Origin: Verrucomicrobia bacterium LW23
Lineage (GTDB): Bacteria > Verrucomicrobiota > Verrucomicrobiia > Methylacidiphilales > UBA1321
Direction of reading: 5' to 3'
DNA: 42,735 nt
NCBI GenBank assembly: GCA_003054695.1
Contig: QAZA01000018.1
Location: forward strand, 1-42,735
Of this stretch, positions 7,581 through 17,000 are shown one piece after another. The notes below the pieces were generated by a model. The model saw nothing but the letters and a program-made list of their open reading frames with translations, was not told the DNA's origin and did no database searches. The translations under genes and the position numbers were made by a program. Position 1 is the stretch's first letter. Each line of letters starts with the position of its first letter.

Positions 7581-9563
7581 ATGCTTACGCTCGCCAATGT
7601 TTCCAAAAGCTTCGGGGCCCGCACGCTCTGGGAGGATGTATCCGTGCAGGTCAATACGGGCGAGAGAGTTGCGCTTGTCGGCGCCAACGGCGCTGGCAAG
7701 ACGACCCTCTTCTCCGTCATTCTCGGCGAGAACGAGCCCGACAGCGGCAATGTCATCCTGGAGCGCGGTACCACGCTCGGCTACCTGCCGCAGGAAACCA
7801 CAGCCACCGGCGACGAAACCGTGCTGGAGCTGGCCCTCGCCATCACGCCGGAGCACGGCACCTTGCGCCGCATCCTGACGGAAGGCGATCGCACCGGCCA
7901 CACCGATACCGAGGAGTACCACGACGCGCAGGGCCGCTACGCGGAGCTCGGCGGCTACCAGCTGGAGCCCAGGGCCAAGCGTATTCTCAGCGGCCTGGCG
8001 TTCCGCGAAGCCGACTTTGACCGCCCGGCACGCACAATGAGCGGCGGCTGGGTGATGCGGGCCCACCTGGCCCGCCTGCTGGTGATGGAGCCCGACCTGC
8101 TGATGCTGGACGAACCGACCAATCACCTCGATCTCGAGTCGCTCGGCTGGTTCCAGAATTATCTGGATAATTATCCCGGCGCGATATTGATGATCTCCCA
8201 CGACCGCGCCTTTCTCAACGCGCTCGTCAACGGCATCTTCGAGATCCGCAACAAAAAGCTCTCCCGCTACCGCGGCAACTACGACGACTACCTGGAGCAA
8301 CGCGCCGCCCGCGCCGAGCAACAACTTGCCGCGTACAAAAATCAGCAAGCAGAAATAGCACGGCTGCAAGCCTTTGCGGATCGCTTCGGCGCCAAAGCCA
8401 GTAAGGCGGCCCAGGCGCAAAGCAAGCGCAAGCAGATCGAGCGCATGGAAAAAATCGAGGCACCGGAGGGCGAGGAGAAAAAGATTTTCATCAAGTTTCC
8501 GCAGCCGCAGCGCAGTGGCCAGCGCGTCATCACACTCAGCGGCGTGCACCACGCCTACGGCCTGGGCACGCCGGAGGAACTCGTCGTCTACCGCGGCATC
8601 GATTTTGAGATGGAGCGCGGCGAGCGCATTGTGCTCGTAGGCCCCAACGGCGCCGGCAAATCCACGCTGCTCAAGTTGCTGGGTGGTGCGCTGGAGGTGC
8701 AGGCGGGTGAACGCAACCTGGGCCACAACGTACAGGTGGGCTATTACTCACAAAACCGAGTGGAGATGCTCAACCCTAACCGTACCGTTTTGCAAGAGGT
8801 TATGTCGATTGACAAACCTGTGCCGGAGGTTCAGGCGCGCACCGTTCTCGGCAGCTTTCTGTTTACCGGCGACGATGCTTTCAAAAAAACCGGCGTGCTT
8901 TCCGGCGGTGAAAAATCCCGTCTCGCGCTCATCAAACTGCTGCTCGATCCCCCCAACCTGCTGCTGATGGACGAGCCGACCACCCACCTGGACATGGCGA
9001 GCATCGACGCGCTGATTAACGCGCTGCAACAGTACCAGGGCACGCTTGCGTTTATCAGTCACGACGTCTACTTCATTAAGTCATTGGCCCAGAAGGTGTT
9101 GCACATTAGTGCCGGCCGGCTGACACCCTACGCGGGTGACTACACCTACTACCTGGATAAAAGCGGCGTGGAATCCGAACGCTCCGGCCTCGTCGCCGGC
9201 CAAAAGCTGTCGGACTCCCGCCCGAAGGAGTTCCCCGTCGCGGCCGAAACGACCTCGCCCGCCCAGGAGCGCACCGGCTATAAAACCAAGGAGCAGAAGC
9301 GGTTAGAAGCGCAAGCCCGCCAGGCCGCATCCGCCGCGCGCAAAGCCGCCGCCAACGGAGTGGCCGCGCTGGAGGCTGAAATCGCCAAACTCGAGACGCG
9401 CCAAAAAGAACTGACCGCGAAGCTGGAAGATCCATCCAGCTACCAGGGCGGCGGCGAACTTATGAGGTTGAACCGCGAGTTCGTAGAGAACACGCAGCGC
9501 CTGGAAAAGCTGAACGAGCAGTGGACCGAGGCCTCCCTGAAGATGGAAGAAAACCCGGCGTAA
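7581..9563 (+). CDS. ABC-F family ATPase (ribosome-associated type)
   Basis: A soluble protein of 660 residues with two ABC ATPase domains and no membrane domain, which defines the ABC-F family. Members bind the ribosomal E site and relieve stalls, regulate translation or give antibiotic protection. Domain 1 has Walker A GANGAGKT (34-41), signature MSGGW (about 153) and Walker B LLMLDEPTNHLDLES. Domain 2 has GPNGAGKS (about 354), signature LSGGEKSR (about 440) and LLLMDEPTTHLDM, where the usual Asn of PTNHLD is Thr. The linker (about 235-290) is charged and helical. The last 70 residues form a coiled coil, as in Uup- and YdiF/YfmR-like members. The ATG at 7581 is chosen because the ABC domain begins there (MLTLANVSKSFG). 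Which subfamily it belongs to cannot be settled by eye. Confidence 0.92.
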   Translation: MLTLANVSKSFGARTLWEDVSVQVNTGERVALVGANGAGKTTLFSVILGENEPDSGNVILERGTTLGYLPQETTATGDETVLELALAITPEHGTLRRILTEGDRTGHTDTEEYHDAQGRYAELGGYQLEPRAKRILSGLAFREADFDRPARTMSGGWVMRAHLARLLVMEPDLLMLDEPTNHLDLESLGWFQNYLDNYPGAILMISHDRAFLNALVNGIFEIRNKKLSRYRGNYDDYLEQRAARAEQQLAAYKNQQAEIARLQAFADRFGAKASKAAQAQSKRKQIERMEKIEAPEGEEKKIFIKFPQPQRSGQRVITLSGVHHAYGLGTPEELVVYRGIDFEMERGERIVLVGPNGAGKSTLLKLLGGALEVQAGERNLGHNVQVGYYSQNRVEMLNPNRTVLQEVMSIDKPVPEVQARTVLGSFLFTGDDAFKKTGVLSGGEKSRLALIKLLLDPPNLLLMDEPTTHLDMASIDALINALQQYQGTLAFISHDVYFIKSLAQKVLHISAGRLTPYAGDYTYYLDKSGVESERSGLVAGQKLSDSRPKEFPVAAETTSPAQERTGYKTKEQKRLEAQARQAASAARKAAANGVAALEAEIAKLETRQKELTAKLEDPSSYQGGGELMRLNREFVENTQRLEKLNEQWTEASLKMEENPA

Positions 9564-9614
9564 GAAATGCCGGATAAGGTTGATGCTTGGTCTAAGTGAC
9601 CGCGCTTCAATAAC

Positions 9615-9860
9615 TTACTGGCGCTCGTACTCGCCGTTGCCAATCTTCTTGTAGGTCACAAATCCGGCGTTCTTCGCGTCGGCAACCGATACCGGCGCCG
9701 TCACTTTAGGCACGTTAATGCGCGAGTAAACGCGGCGCACCGGCTTTTTGCACAGAGGGCACTTCTCCAGCACATTGGCGTCCATGGGGCGACGGATGGT
9801 AAACGGGCCGCGGCAAATGCGGCAGACGCCCTCGGCCAGTTCGTATTCGTAAGTCGGCAT
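9615..9860 (-). CDS. FmdB-family zinc ribbon protein
   Basis: An 81-residue protein starting MPTYEYE, the hallmark opening of the FmdB/CxxC_CxxC_SSSS regulator-like family. Two CxxC pairs (Cys13/Cys16 and Cys34/Cys37) should bind one zinc. The tail SVADAKNAGFVTYKKIGNGEYE is longer than in the shortest members. The role of the family is poorly known; some members are linked to regulation or to metal or amide metabolism. It is the last gene of a probable minus-strand run mutS, basic-tail protein, FmdB, with 61 bases separating it from the gene before. The open frame reaches further upstream, but the MPTYEY motif fixes the start at 9860. Confidence 0.85.
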   Translation of the reverse strand: MPTYEYELAEGVCRICRGPFTIRRPMDANVLEKCPLCKKPVRRVYSRINVPKVTAPVSVADAKNAGFVTYKKIGNGEYERQ

Positions 9861-9921
9861 AATTATCGCTTTCGTTGTCAATCTAGCACTTTTTGCCGAG
9901 ATTGGGAAGCCCGCATGCGCC

Positions 9922-10782
9922 CTATTTTGCCTTGCGGGAGGCCGACCGAGCTGGTTTGGCAGCCGGCTTTGCAGCCCCAGGCGCCGCGCCGTTTGCCTTC
10001 TTCGATGCCACGGCGGCGAGCTCAGCCTTTGCCTTGGCGCGCGCTGCCTCGGCACTGGCGCGTGCCGTGGCTGGAGGCTTTGCGATCGGGGTGACGGCTG
10101 CCGGCGGACGGGGAAGAAAGGCGGGTTTCGTTAGCGGAGTGGCAAGAACGCGTGGAACTTTTCGTACGGGAGCCTTTGGCTTGGATTTTGCGGAAGTTGT
10201 TGAGGCAAAAGCATCTGCGTCATCGCCTTCATCCTCCGCAAACTCGTCTCCATCGTCGTCCGCCTTAGGGGGCGCAATCTTGCCACGTGTTGTCAGCTTG
10301 GGCTTTGTAGGCGCAACTTCCTCAGTGGCAGCGGCTTGCAGGCGTTCTTTAATCTCCGCAATCGGCACCGGCTTGGCAAACGCCGCGCTCACGTCCTGAA
10401 AATCCGTTACAATCGTGTCGCCTTCGCTGTCCGCCAGCAACTCCTCCGCTTCCTCCGTCAGGCTGGGCACGGGAACGGCGCCGGCGGCTTTGGCCCGGGC
10501 GATGGCCGCGGCTTCCTCGGCCTCGCGGCGGCCCAGCGCCTTTAGCAGCGCCTCGGCAAGCTGCACTTCCTTCCAGGTCGCCTCGCGGCGGCGGTAGCGG
10601 CGCTGGATGAGGTCCAGAAAGTACTCCAGCTCAGGACGTTGCGGCTCGCGCTTGTAGTCCCAATGCGATGCTCCGTGCTCGCGAAACTGGAACTTGAACT
10701 TGCCGCTAAAGCGCACCACGCGCACGTCATACGTCGTGCCGTCGTCGTCCCGCTTCATTTTCCAGTCGATATCTCGCGCCAT
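9922..10782 (-). CDS. Unrecognised protein with a histone-H1-like basic tail
   Basis: A protein of 286 residues in two parts. Residues 1-90 are a compact, charged and aromatic domain (MARDIDWKMKRDDD, VRVVRFSGKFKFQFRE, EYFLDLIQRRYRRREATWKE) that I do not recognise. An acidic stretch (about 185-200, DDDGDEFAEDEGDD) follows, and the last 90 residues are Lys/Ala/Pro-rich (KPKAPVRKV, PARSASRKAK), like bacterial histone-H1-type or other nucleic-acid-binding tails. A good ribosome site (AGGGGA) precedes the ATG at 10782. It lies 68 bases downstream of mutS and upstream of the zinc ribbon gene. DNA or RNA binding is an inference from composition only. Confidence 0.65.
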   Translation of the reverse strand: MARDIDWKMKRDDDGTTYDVRVVRFSGKFKFQFREHGASHWDYKREPQRPELEYFLDLIQRRYRRREATWKEVQLAEALLKALGRREAEEAAAIARAKAAGAVPVPSLTEEAEELLADSEGDTIVTDFQDVSAAFAKPVPIAEIKERLQAAATEEVAPTKPKLTTRGKIAPPKADDDGDEFAEDEGDDADAFASTTSAKSKPKAPVRKVPRVLATPLTKPAFLPRPPAAVTPIAKPPATARASAEAARAKAKAELAAVASKKANGAAPGAAKPAAKPARSASRKAK

Positions 10783-10850
10783 AAAGTCCCCTTATCATTG
10801 CCCATTTGCCCACGCTGTACAATGCGCAAATGTCTCGTGCCGTCTCCGCG

Positions 10851-13800
10851 CTACAGCAGCTCTTCCATCACGCCGCCGTCGGTCGAAGCGCCGGCGCCCT
10901 CGCGCAGCAGGCCCTCGTCAGTTTCGCCTGGCTCGTCCTCACGCACAACGGATTTCCCGTTGATAGTCATGCGCTTACGAGGAATTCGCGCCACCTGAAA
11001 AAGGTCAAACTCTTCCTCCAGAAGCTTGCGCGTGCGCGCCTCCGCGCCCTGGCGTTTGCCGCCCGCCGCTTTGGTTCCACGCGTTTTGCCCAGCCGCGGC
11101 TGGCCGTGCTCGTCGAGCTCGCCTTCCTCCAGCTGCCGCAGCAACTGCCGCGCGCGCACCAGAACAGGTTGCGGAAGGCCAGCCAGACGCGCCACTTGAA
11201 TGCCATAGCTTTTGTCCGCACCGCCAGGCAAAATTTTGTGCAGAAAGACGATCTGATCGCCCCACTCGCGTACGGCCACGTTGTAATTCTTCACGCCGGG
11301 GCAGCGCAGCGGAAGCTCCGTAAGTTCATGATAATGAGTGGCAAAGAGCGTTTTGGCGCCAATCTGCGAACATAAGTGCTCGGCCACCGCCCAGGCAATG
11401 CTCAGGCCGTCAAACGTGCTGGTGCCGCGGCCGATTTCATCAAGAATGACGAGACTTTGCTTCGTCGCATGGTGGAGAATATTGGCCGTTTCATTCATCT
11501 CCACCATAAAAGTGCTCTGCCCGCGGCTCAGATCGTCGTTGGCCCCCACGCGAGTGAAAACGCGGTCCAGCAGGCCCACCGTGGCGCGCCGAGCGGGCAC
11601 AAAGCATCCGCAATGAGCGAGGATGGCGATGAGCGCCACCTGACGGATGTAAGTGCTTTTGCCGGCCATATTTGGGCCGGTCAGCACCACCAGATTCTGC
11701 TCGCGATTGTTGAGCAGCGTATCATTCGGCACAAACACGCCGCCGCTGGGCAGCATCTGCTCAATCACCGGGTGGCGGCCGTCTTCAATATTCAGCACTG
11801 AGTCGGTCGTGAGGTCGGGGCGGCGATAATCGCGCTCCTGCGCCAGCGTGCCCCAGCCTGCCAGCACGTCCAGCGCGTTAAGCGCGGCGGCGGTAGCCTG
11901 GATGGCGGCGATGTGGCTGACGGCTTCGGCCCGCAGCGCGATAAACAGCTCGTACTCCAGCTGGCGCGAGCGCTCCTCGGCACCCAGGATTTTGCCTTCC
12001 ATCTCCTTGAGCTCGGGCGTGATATAGCGCTCGGCGTTGGCCATGGTTTGCTTGCGCGTATAGTCCGCGGGCACGGAGGCCAGGTTGGCGGTGCTGATCT
12101 CAATGTAGTAGCCGAAAACCTGGTTGTACCTCACCTTCAACGACTTAATGCCGGTGCGCACCTGCTCGCGCTGCTGAAGCTGGGCGACCCAGTCCTTGCC
12201 TTCCGTGGCGGCGGCGCGCAGTTCGTCCAGGCCGAGGTGGTAGCCCGAGCGGATGATTCCGCCCTCCTTAAGGGGCAGGGGCGGCTCGTCCTCAATAGCG
12301 CGGGCGAGGAGCTCCACTAGCTCCGGCAACGGGCTGACTTGTGCTTTAAGTTGTTGCAGCAGAAAGGGAAGAGGGGCGGCGGCGAGATCTTGTGCGACGC
12401 TGGGCGGTGGTGTTTCGAGGTGCGAGAGCAGTTCCGGAAGCTGCGAAAGGGAGAGGCGCAGGCCGGTGAGGTCTCGCGCGTTTCCGGCGCCCTGGGCCAG
12501 GCGGCCGATGAGGCGTTCCAGATCTCGCACGCCCTTAAGGTGTTCGCGCAGTCTCTCCCGGTTCTCCTCGTGGTTAAGGAACCAGGCCACGGCATCCTGG
12601 CGTGCCCGCAACGGTTCGATTTCGCACAGGGGCTCCAGCAACCAGTTGCGGAGTGTGCGGCCGCCGCCCATGGTGCAGGTGCGATCGACGGCCTCGAGGA
12701 GGGTGCGGGAGCCTTGGGTGGCGCGGATGCTCTCGACGAGTTCCAGGTTGCGACGCGTGGCGGCATCCAACATAAGTCGTCCGGGCGCAATAAGTTGGGT
12801 AATGCGGCGGACGTGGGCCAGATTGCGGCGCAGAGACTGCGTGAGGTAGAGGAACAGGCCGCCTGCGGCACCGATGGCCAGAGGGGCATCGTGCAGGCCG
12901 AAGCCGTCGAGCGACTGAACGCCGAAATGCTCGCACAGGTTGTGCCGGGCGATCTCGCGAGTGAATGCATCATCCTCAAACGCAACGGTTAACGCAGGCA
13001 GGGCTGCCCCTATCGCTGCGAGTGTGCGCAGGGAGTTTTGGGTGGCGTTACTGGGTGCGGCGCCGCCCCTGGGGCCGTTGCGGGAGGAGCGCGGTGTTTT
13101 TGCAGGAGCGGTAGGAGATGGCTCGTCCTCCACGGCGGGGACATTGGATGTCCCTGCTTCAACGGTATCAGGCTGGCCAGGGACATGTGATGTCTCTGCT
13201 GTGCCGGATTTGCGGACGCTGCGAGCAGAGACATTGCGTGTCCCTGAGACACGCAATGTCTCTGGGTCATCCTCCCGAACCCGGCCTACGCCGGAGCCTC
13301 GGAACATTTCCAGATATTCCACGGGCACAACGACTTCTGCCGGATTAAACTGCAGCAGTGCGTCCAGCATTTCTTCTGCCTTGGCAAACTCGCCTGCACG
13401 GAAATCGCCGGTGCTCAGGTCCAGGCACGCCATGCCAAAACGGCCACGGGAGGGGAGGATGGCGCCGAGATAATTGTGCGCCTTGGCGGGCAGCTGGTTA
13501 GTCTCGATGACGCTGCCTGGGGTGATGATCTGCGTGATTTCGCGGCGGACCACGTGGCCGGGGCGGGGCGGTTCCATCTGGTCGCACAGGGCGACGCGTT
13601 TGCCGGCGCGAACGAGGCGGGAAAGGTAGCCCTCCGCTGCGTGGTAGGGGACGCCGCACATCGGTGTGCCGCCGCGCGCGGTTAACGTAAGATCCAGAAT
13701 ACGAGAGGCTTCCACCGCGTCGTCGTAAAACATCTCGTAAAAATCACCCATCCGGAACATCAGGATCGAGCCCGAGGGGGAGCCCGCCTTGATGGTGTGA

Positions 13801-13874
13801 TACTGTTGCATCATCGGCGTAAGGCCCTGCGGTATAGTGGGTTGTGGCGATGGTGATGATGCGGGCTCAGGCAT
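10851..13874 (-). CDS. mutS: DNA mismatch repair protein MutS, with an inserted segment
   Basis: MutS recognises mismatches and recruits MutL. The N-terminal domain carries the Phe-x-Glu mismatch motif (GDFYEMF, Phe45 and Glu47). The lever/clamp region follows, and the C-terminal ATPase has Walker A GPNMAGKSTYIRQ, a GANDDLSRGQSTFM loop, Walker B LVILDEIGRGTSTFDG and the FATHYHELTEL motif. The ATG at 13874 puts TPMMQQY at residues 19-25, matching the usual MutS opening; the frame is open to 14018. At 1007 residues it is longer than the common 850-900. About 80 extra residues (198-278) interrupt the connector domain after EVVVPVEYLEMF and are low complexity, including four repeat-encoded GT/ET-x-x-V-P/S hexapeptides. 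The insert is in a likely surface loop, and all catalytic motifs are intact, so it is probably functional. No mutL is in the window. Confidence 0.95.
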   Translation of the reverse strand: MPEPASSPSPQPTIPQGLTPMMQQYHTIKAGSPSGSILMFRMGDFYEMFYDDAVEASRILDLTLTARGGTPMCGVPYHAAEGYLSRLVRAGKRVALCDQMEPPRPGHVVRREITQIITPGSVIETNQLPAKAHNYLGAILPSRGRFGMACLDLSTGDFRAGEFAKAEEMLDALLQFNPAEVVVPVEYLEMFRGSGVGRVREDDPETLRVSGTRNVSARSVRKSGTAETSHVPGQPDTVEAGTSNVPAVEDEPSPTAPAKTPRSSRNGPRGGAAPSNATQNSLRTLAAIGAALPALTVAFEDDAFTREIARHNLCEHFGVQSLDGFGLHDAPLAIGAAGGLFLYLTQSLRRNLAHVRRITQLIAPGRLMLDAATRRNLELVESIRATQGSRTLLEAVDRTCTMGGGRTLRNWLLEPLCEIEPLRARQDAVAWFLNHEENRERLREHLKGVRDLERLIGRLAQGAGNARDLTGLRLSLSQLPELLSHLETPPPSVAQDLAAAPLPFLLQQLKAQVSPLPELVELLARAIEDEPPLPLKEGGIIRSGYHLGLDELRAAATEGKDWVAQLQQREQVRTGIKSLKVRYNQVFGYYIEISTANLASVPADYTRKQTMANAERYITPELKEMEGKILGAEERSRQLEYELFIALRAEAVSHIAAIQATAAALNALDVLAGWGTLAQERDYRRPDLTTDSVLNIEDGRHPVIEQMLPSGGVFVPNDTLLNNREQNLVVLTGPNMAGKSTYIRQVALIAILAHCGCFVPARRATVGLLDRVFTRVGANDDLSRGQSTFMVEMNETANILHHATKQSLVILDEIGRGTSTFDGLSIAWAVAEHLCSQIGAKTLFATHYHELTELPLRCPGVKNYNVAVREWGDQIVFLHKILPGGADKSYGIQVARLAGLPQPVLVRARQLLRQLEEGELDEHGQPRLGKTRGTKAAGGKRQGAEARTRKLLEEEFDLFQVARIPRKRMTINGKSVVREDEPGETDEGLLREGAGASTDGGVMEELL
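13138..13264. repeat. Cluster of four GRGACAT palindromic units inside mutS
   Basis: Units of the same 17-bp type as at 6534-6568 lie at 13138-13154 (GGGACATTGGATGTCCC), 13180-13196 (GGGACATGTGATGTCTC), 13228-13244 (GAGACATTGCGTGTCCC) and 13246-13262 (GAGACACGCAATGTCTC). The last two are tandem with one base between and form a 39-bp near-perfect palindrome (13226-13264). On the mutS strand they read GTSNVP, ETSHVP, ETLRVS and GTRNVS, the same reading frame of the unit as in the other gene. Confidence 0.85.
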
Positions 13875-14047
13875 GGGCACGGAAGAGTAGTGGCGGCAAA
13901 AAGCGCAAAAAGGCGGGCAAGCTTCTGGCCGCAAAGGGCTTTGCGTTGGTACAAATCCAAGCACGTGCGTGCGGCCGCCCTTAGTATAGGAGGGGCCCGC
14001 CGCGCTTAGCAATGCCATTCCCGCACCGAGTTTGCGGGTGCCCTGTC

Positions 14048-17000
14048 TTACCAGATACGCTGTTGATTGAGCAGGCGGAAACGGTACGGGCCCAACGGTT
14101 TAAGTGGGTCTGCCGGATCGAACGCGGCTTTCTCTGTTTCCAGGTATCGCTCCACAATTGCCGATCCTCGCAGCTCGGCGAGTATCTCGGCGTGCTGCTC
14201 GAAAAACCGGGTGGGATCGACTCCCGGCATCTTCTTGTTGCGCAGGGGTTGCACCCAGTAATGGACGGTAAAGGTGTTGGACTGCGTGGTGAGGCGGGGG
14301 TGCAGGTGGGCGTAGGGGGATTCGCGCAGGTTGTCGCCGGTAACGGCGGCCTGGCGCCAGAAATCATCGACGTCAAGGAAGCTGGAGATGCTATTGTAAG
14401 TGGTTTGTGCTACGGTGGTTGTGCCGGCGTTGGAGGTGAGGATCGGGATGCCGGCGGGGGAGAGAGCGGGCACCAGGGGGACCTCGCAGATCTCGGAGGC
14501 GGAGATAAACGGACGTCCGCGCTCGCGGGAGTCGATGCCAGCCATGGTGCGATCCAAGTCTAACGCGTAGAGGGTGTTACGTGTGCTCATGGCGCCGCTT
14601 GCGCCTTTGGTTTCGGTGATTTCCAGGGCGTCGGCCTTTTTGGCGCTGATGCGGACGTCGCGAAGGACGGCGCGCAGGGCGGTGTTGCGGCGCACGTAGG
14701 TGAAGGGAAATATTTGCTGGTTGAGGTTGACGCGCCCCGCCGTGGAGTGGCGCGCGGAGATGGCCCACGGCTCGACAACCGGCATCGTAAACAAATCCAG
14801 CCACAGGTGATCCGGTGGCGTGGCCGCGCCGGGGTGGCGCTCCAGGGCGCCGGCTGTCTCCGCGGTGGCGGGGCGGAAGAGAAGCGTCTCCCACGGGCGG
14901 CGAGCGAGAGTGCCGGTGGGGAGGCCGCCCAGCACGACGGGTCCAGCGACTTGGCGCATGGCGGAAGCTGTTGGCATGGAGGCGTTTGTGGCGCGGACCA
15001 GATAGCCCGTGTAGCTGGTGGGCAACATTTCGTCCATCAGCGTACCCGTGCCGCCGGGCGTGCCTTCATCTACGCGGCGTGTGCCGGGGCCGTCGGGGGC
15101 GCGGCCGAGGCCGCTGTCGAAGTCGGGGCGACCACCGTCGGCGCGGGCGATGCCGTTGGTGATGGCGGAGGGTGCGAATGCGATGGGAGGCTCGCTTCCT
15201 ATCACGTTGATATCACGGTACATGCGGCCCCATGCTGGCGCGTTAGTGCCGGTTGTCATGATGGAGGCGACGCGGTTGGTGGCGTTGGCGTAGTCGCGAT
15301 GCGGGCGGAAGAAGCTTGTATCTACAACGGGGCGGGCGGCGATAACGCGCAGGTCTCCGTCGATCGGCTCGATTGACCGCACGATATCGTGCGCGGGCGA
15401 GGGAAACAGTTTGGGGGAGTTGGCCGGGTAGCTGAACGTCAGCAAACGCGTGGTCATGTCGGTGTGCGTGCGGGGTAATGGCGCTGTAAATGGTTGCAGT
15501 TGCAACGATGTTGTCTGCACCAGCTGGCCGGATGCCGTCTGCGTTTCCACGCGCACTGTTCCGCCGAGAAACTCGAAGCTGGTGGGGAAGTTGGTGCCGG
15601 AGACAGGGACGGGCAGGGTTTCGCTGAAGAACGGGTAGCTGCCGGGGCCGGGGGTGCGGTTGAGCGGTTTTACGGCGCCGGGGCCGGACATCAGAAAGTG
15701 CTCGCCGAGCAGGGCCGGCCCGCGCCAGCGATCGCCGCCGCCGGCGAAGGCGTGGGGGCCGCAGCGCACCTCGTTCACGTAGCTATCGCCGGGGAAGAGC
15801 GCGGCTTCGTCACCGGAGGGGAAGCGCACCTTCAGGGCCGCGAGGCCGGTGACGACGTGGCGCAGGTTGTCGACCACCTGCGGATGCCCGGCGCCCGGGT
15901 TCATTCCGTTGAGCATGAGCAACATGCGCAGCTGACCGGCGGCACCGGACGGCTCCGCGGGGTTAAGCGCGCCGGTGCCGGAGAAGACCATGGTCGCGCC
16001 GGCCACCAGGGTCATCCGGCCAAGGCCCTGGCGGGTTCCGATGCGCAGCGGGGTGACCTGGCCGGCGCCGGGCAGGGCGTGCCCCGTGGCGGAATATCCC
16101 GGGGCGAACGGGGTGGCGCCGGGTGTGGTATCGGCCACGTTGAAGGTGCGGATGGCGTCCAGGATGCTGGTCAGAATCTGGTCGCGCTCGCCGGCTACGC
16201 GGCCGGGGCCGGTTTCGACTTTGGCGCGGAGGGAGGCGCCGAAGCCGGGGACGGGGGCGTCGGTTATCGCTTGTAAGTAGCGGAATATCAGCTGATTAGC
16301 GGTGATATCGTCGAAGTCGGCCGTCGGACTTTGGGAGTCCGCGCGTTGCACCACAAATGAAGTGGTGGCGTCTGCCGGGCCGATGGTGGAGCTGGCGACG
16401 GCGAGGCGGTCCGCACCGGTGCGTCGTGATGTGTTAGTCCATATGGGCCAGAGACTTACGCGGGGCGTGCCGAAGAGTGTGACATCCGGCGCGCGCGATC
16501 GGGCGGTGAGGAAGAAGGCTGGATTGGGCAGCTCGCGCTGAACGTCGGCGGCATCCAGGCCGCCGGAGCGCCCGCAGGCGTTGAGGTAGGTGCCGACCGA
16601 TTCTGAGGGTGCGTCGGGCAGGACGGTGGCGGTGCTGGAGGAGGGGAGCGTTCCACTTGCGTATATCCCGCCAAAGCCTTGCATGGCAAGGGGATGGGAT
16701 GTTGAGGCTCGGGTGCCTTCCAGGCTTCCGCCGGGCTCCAGCATGGGGGCAAGGGCCAGCAGCCGCTGGCGGCGCTCCGTGGGGTTAAGCAGGGGGAAAA
16801 AGAGGGTTTCGTTCAGCACGAGGTCGAGGGCGGTGGCGGCGGGGTGGCCGGGGTAGCGGCTAAACTCGCCGTCCACGGGTTGCGCCCAGCTCAGGGCAGC
16901 CCCCTGCCAGGTCACGTCGGTCGGGGGCGTCCAGAAAGCGCCGCCCGCCGCGGTGTTGATATTGATTTTGCACGTCTCGTCGTCGCACCAGAAGGCGATG

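Noticed and set aside
7296-8726. A 476-codon open frame antisense to the ABC-F gene
   Set aside because: It overlaps two ATPase domains with perfect Walker motifs and has only His/Ala/Val-rich shadow sequence.
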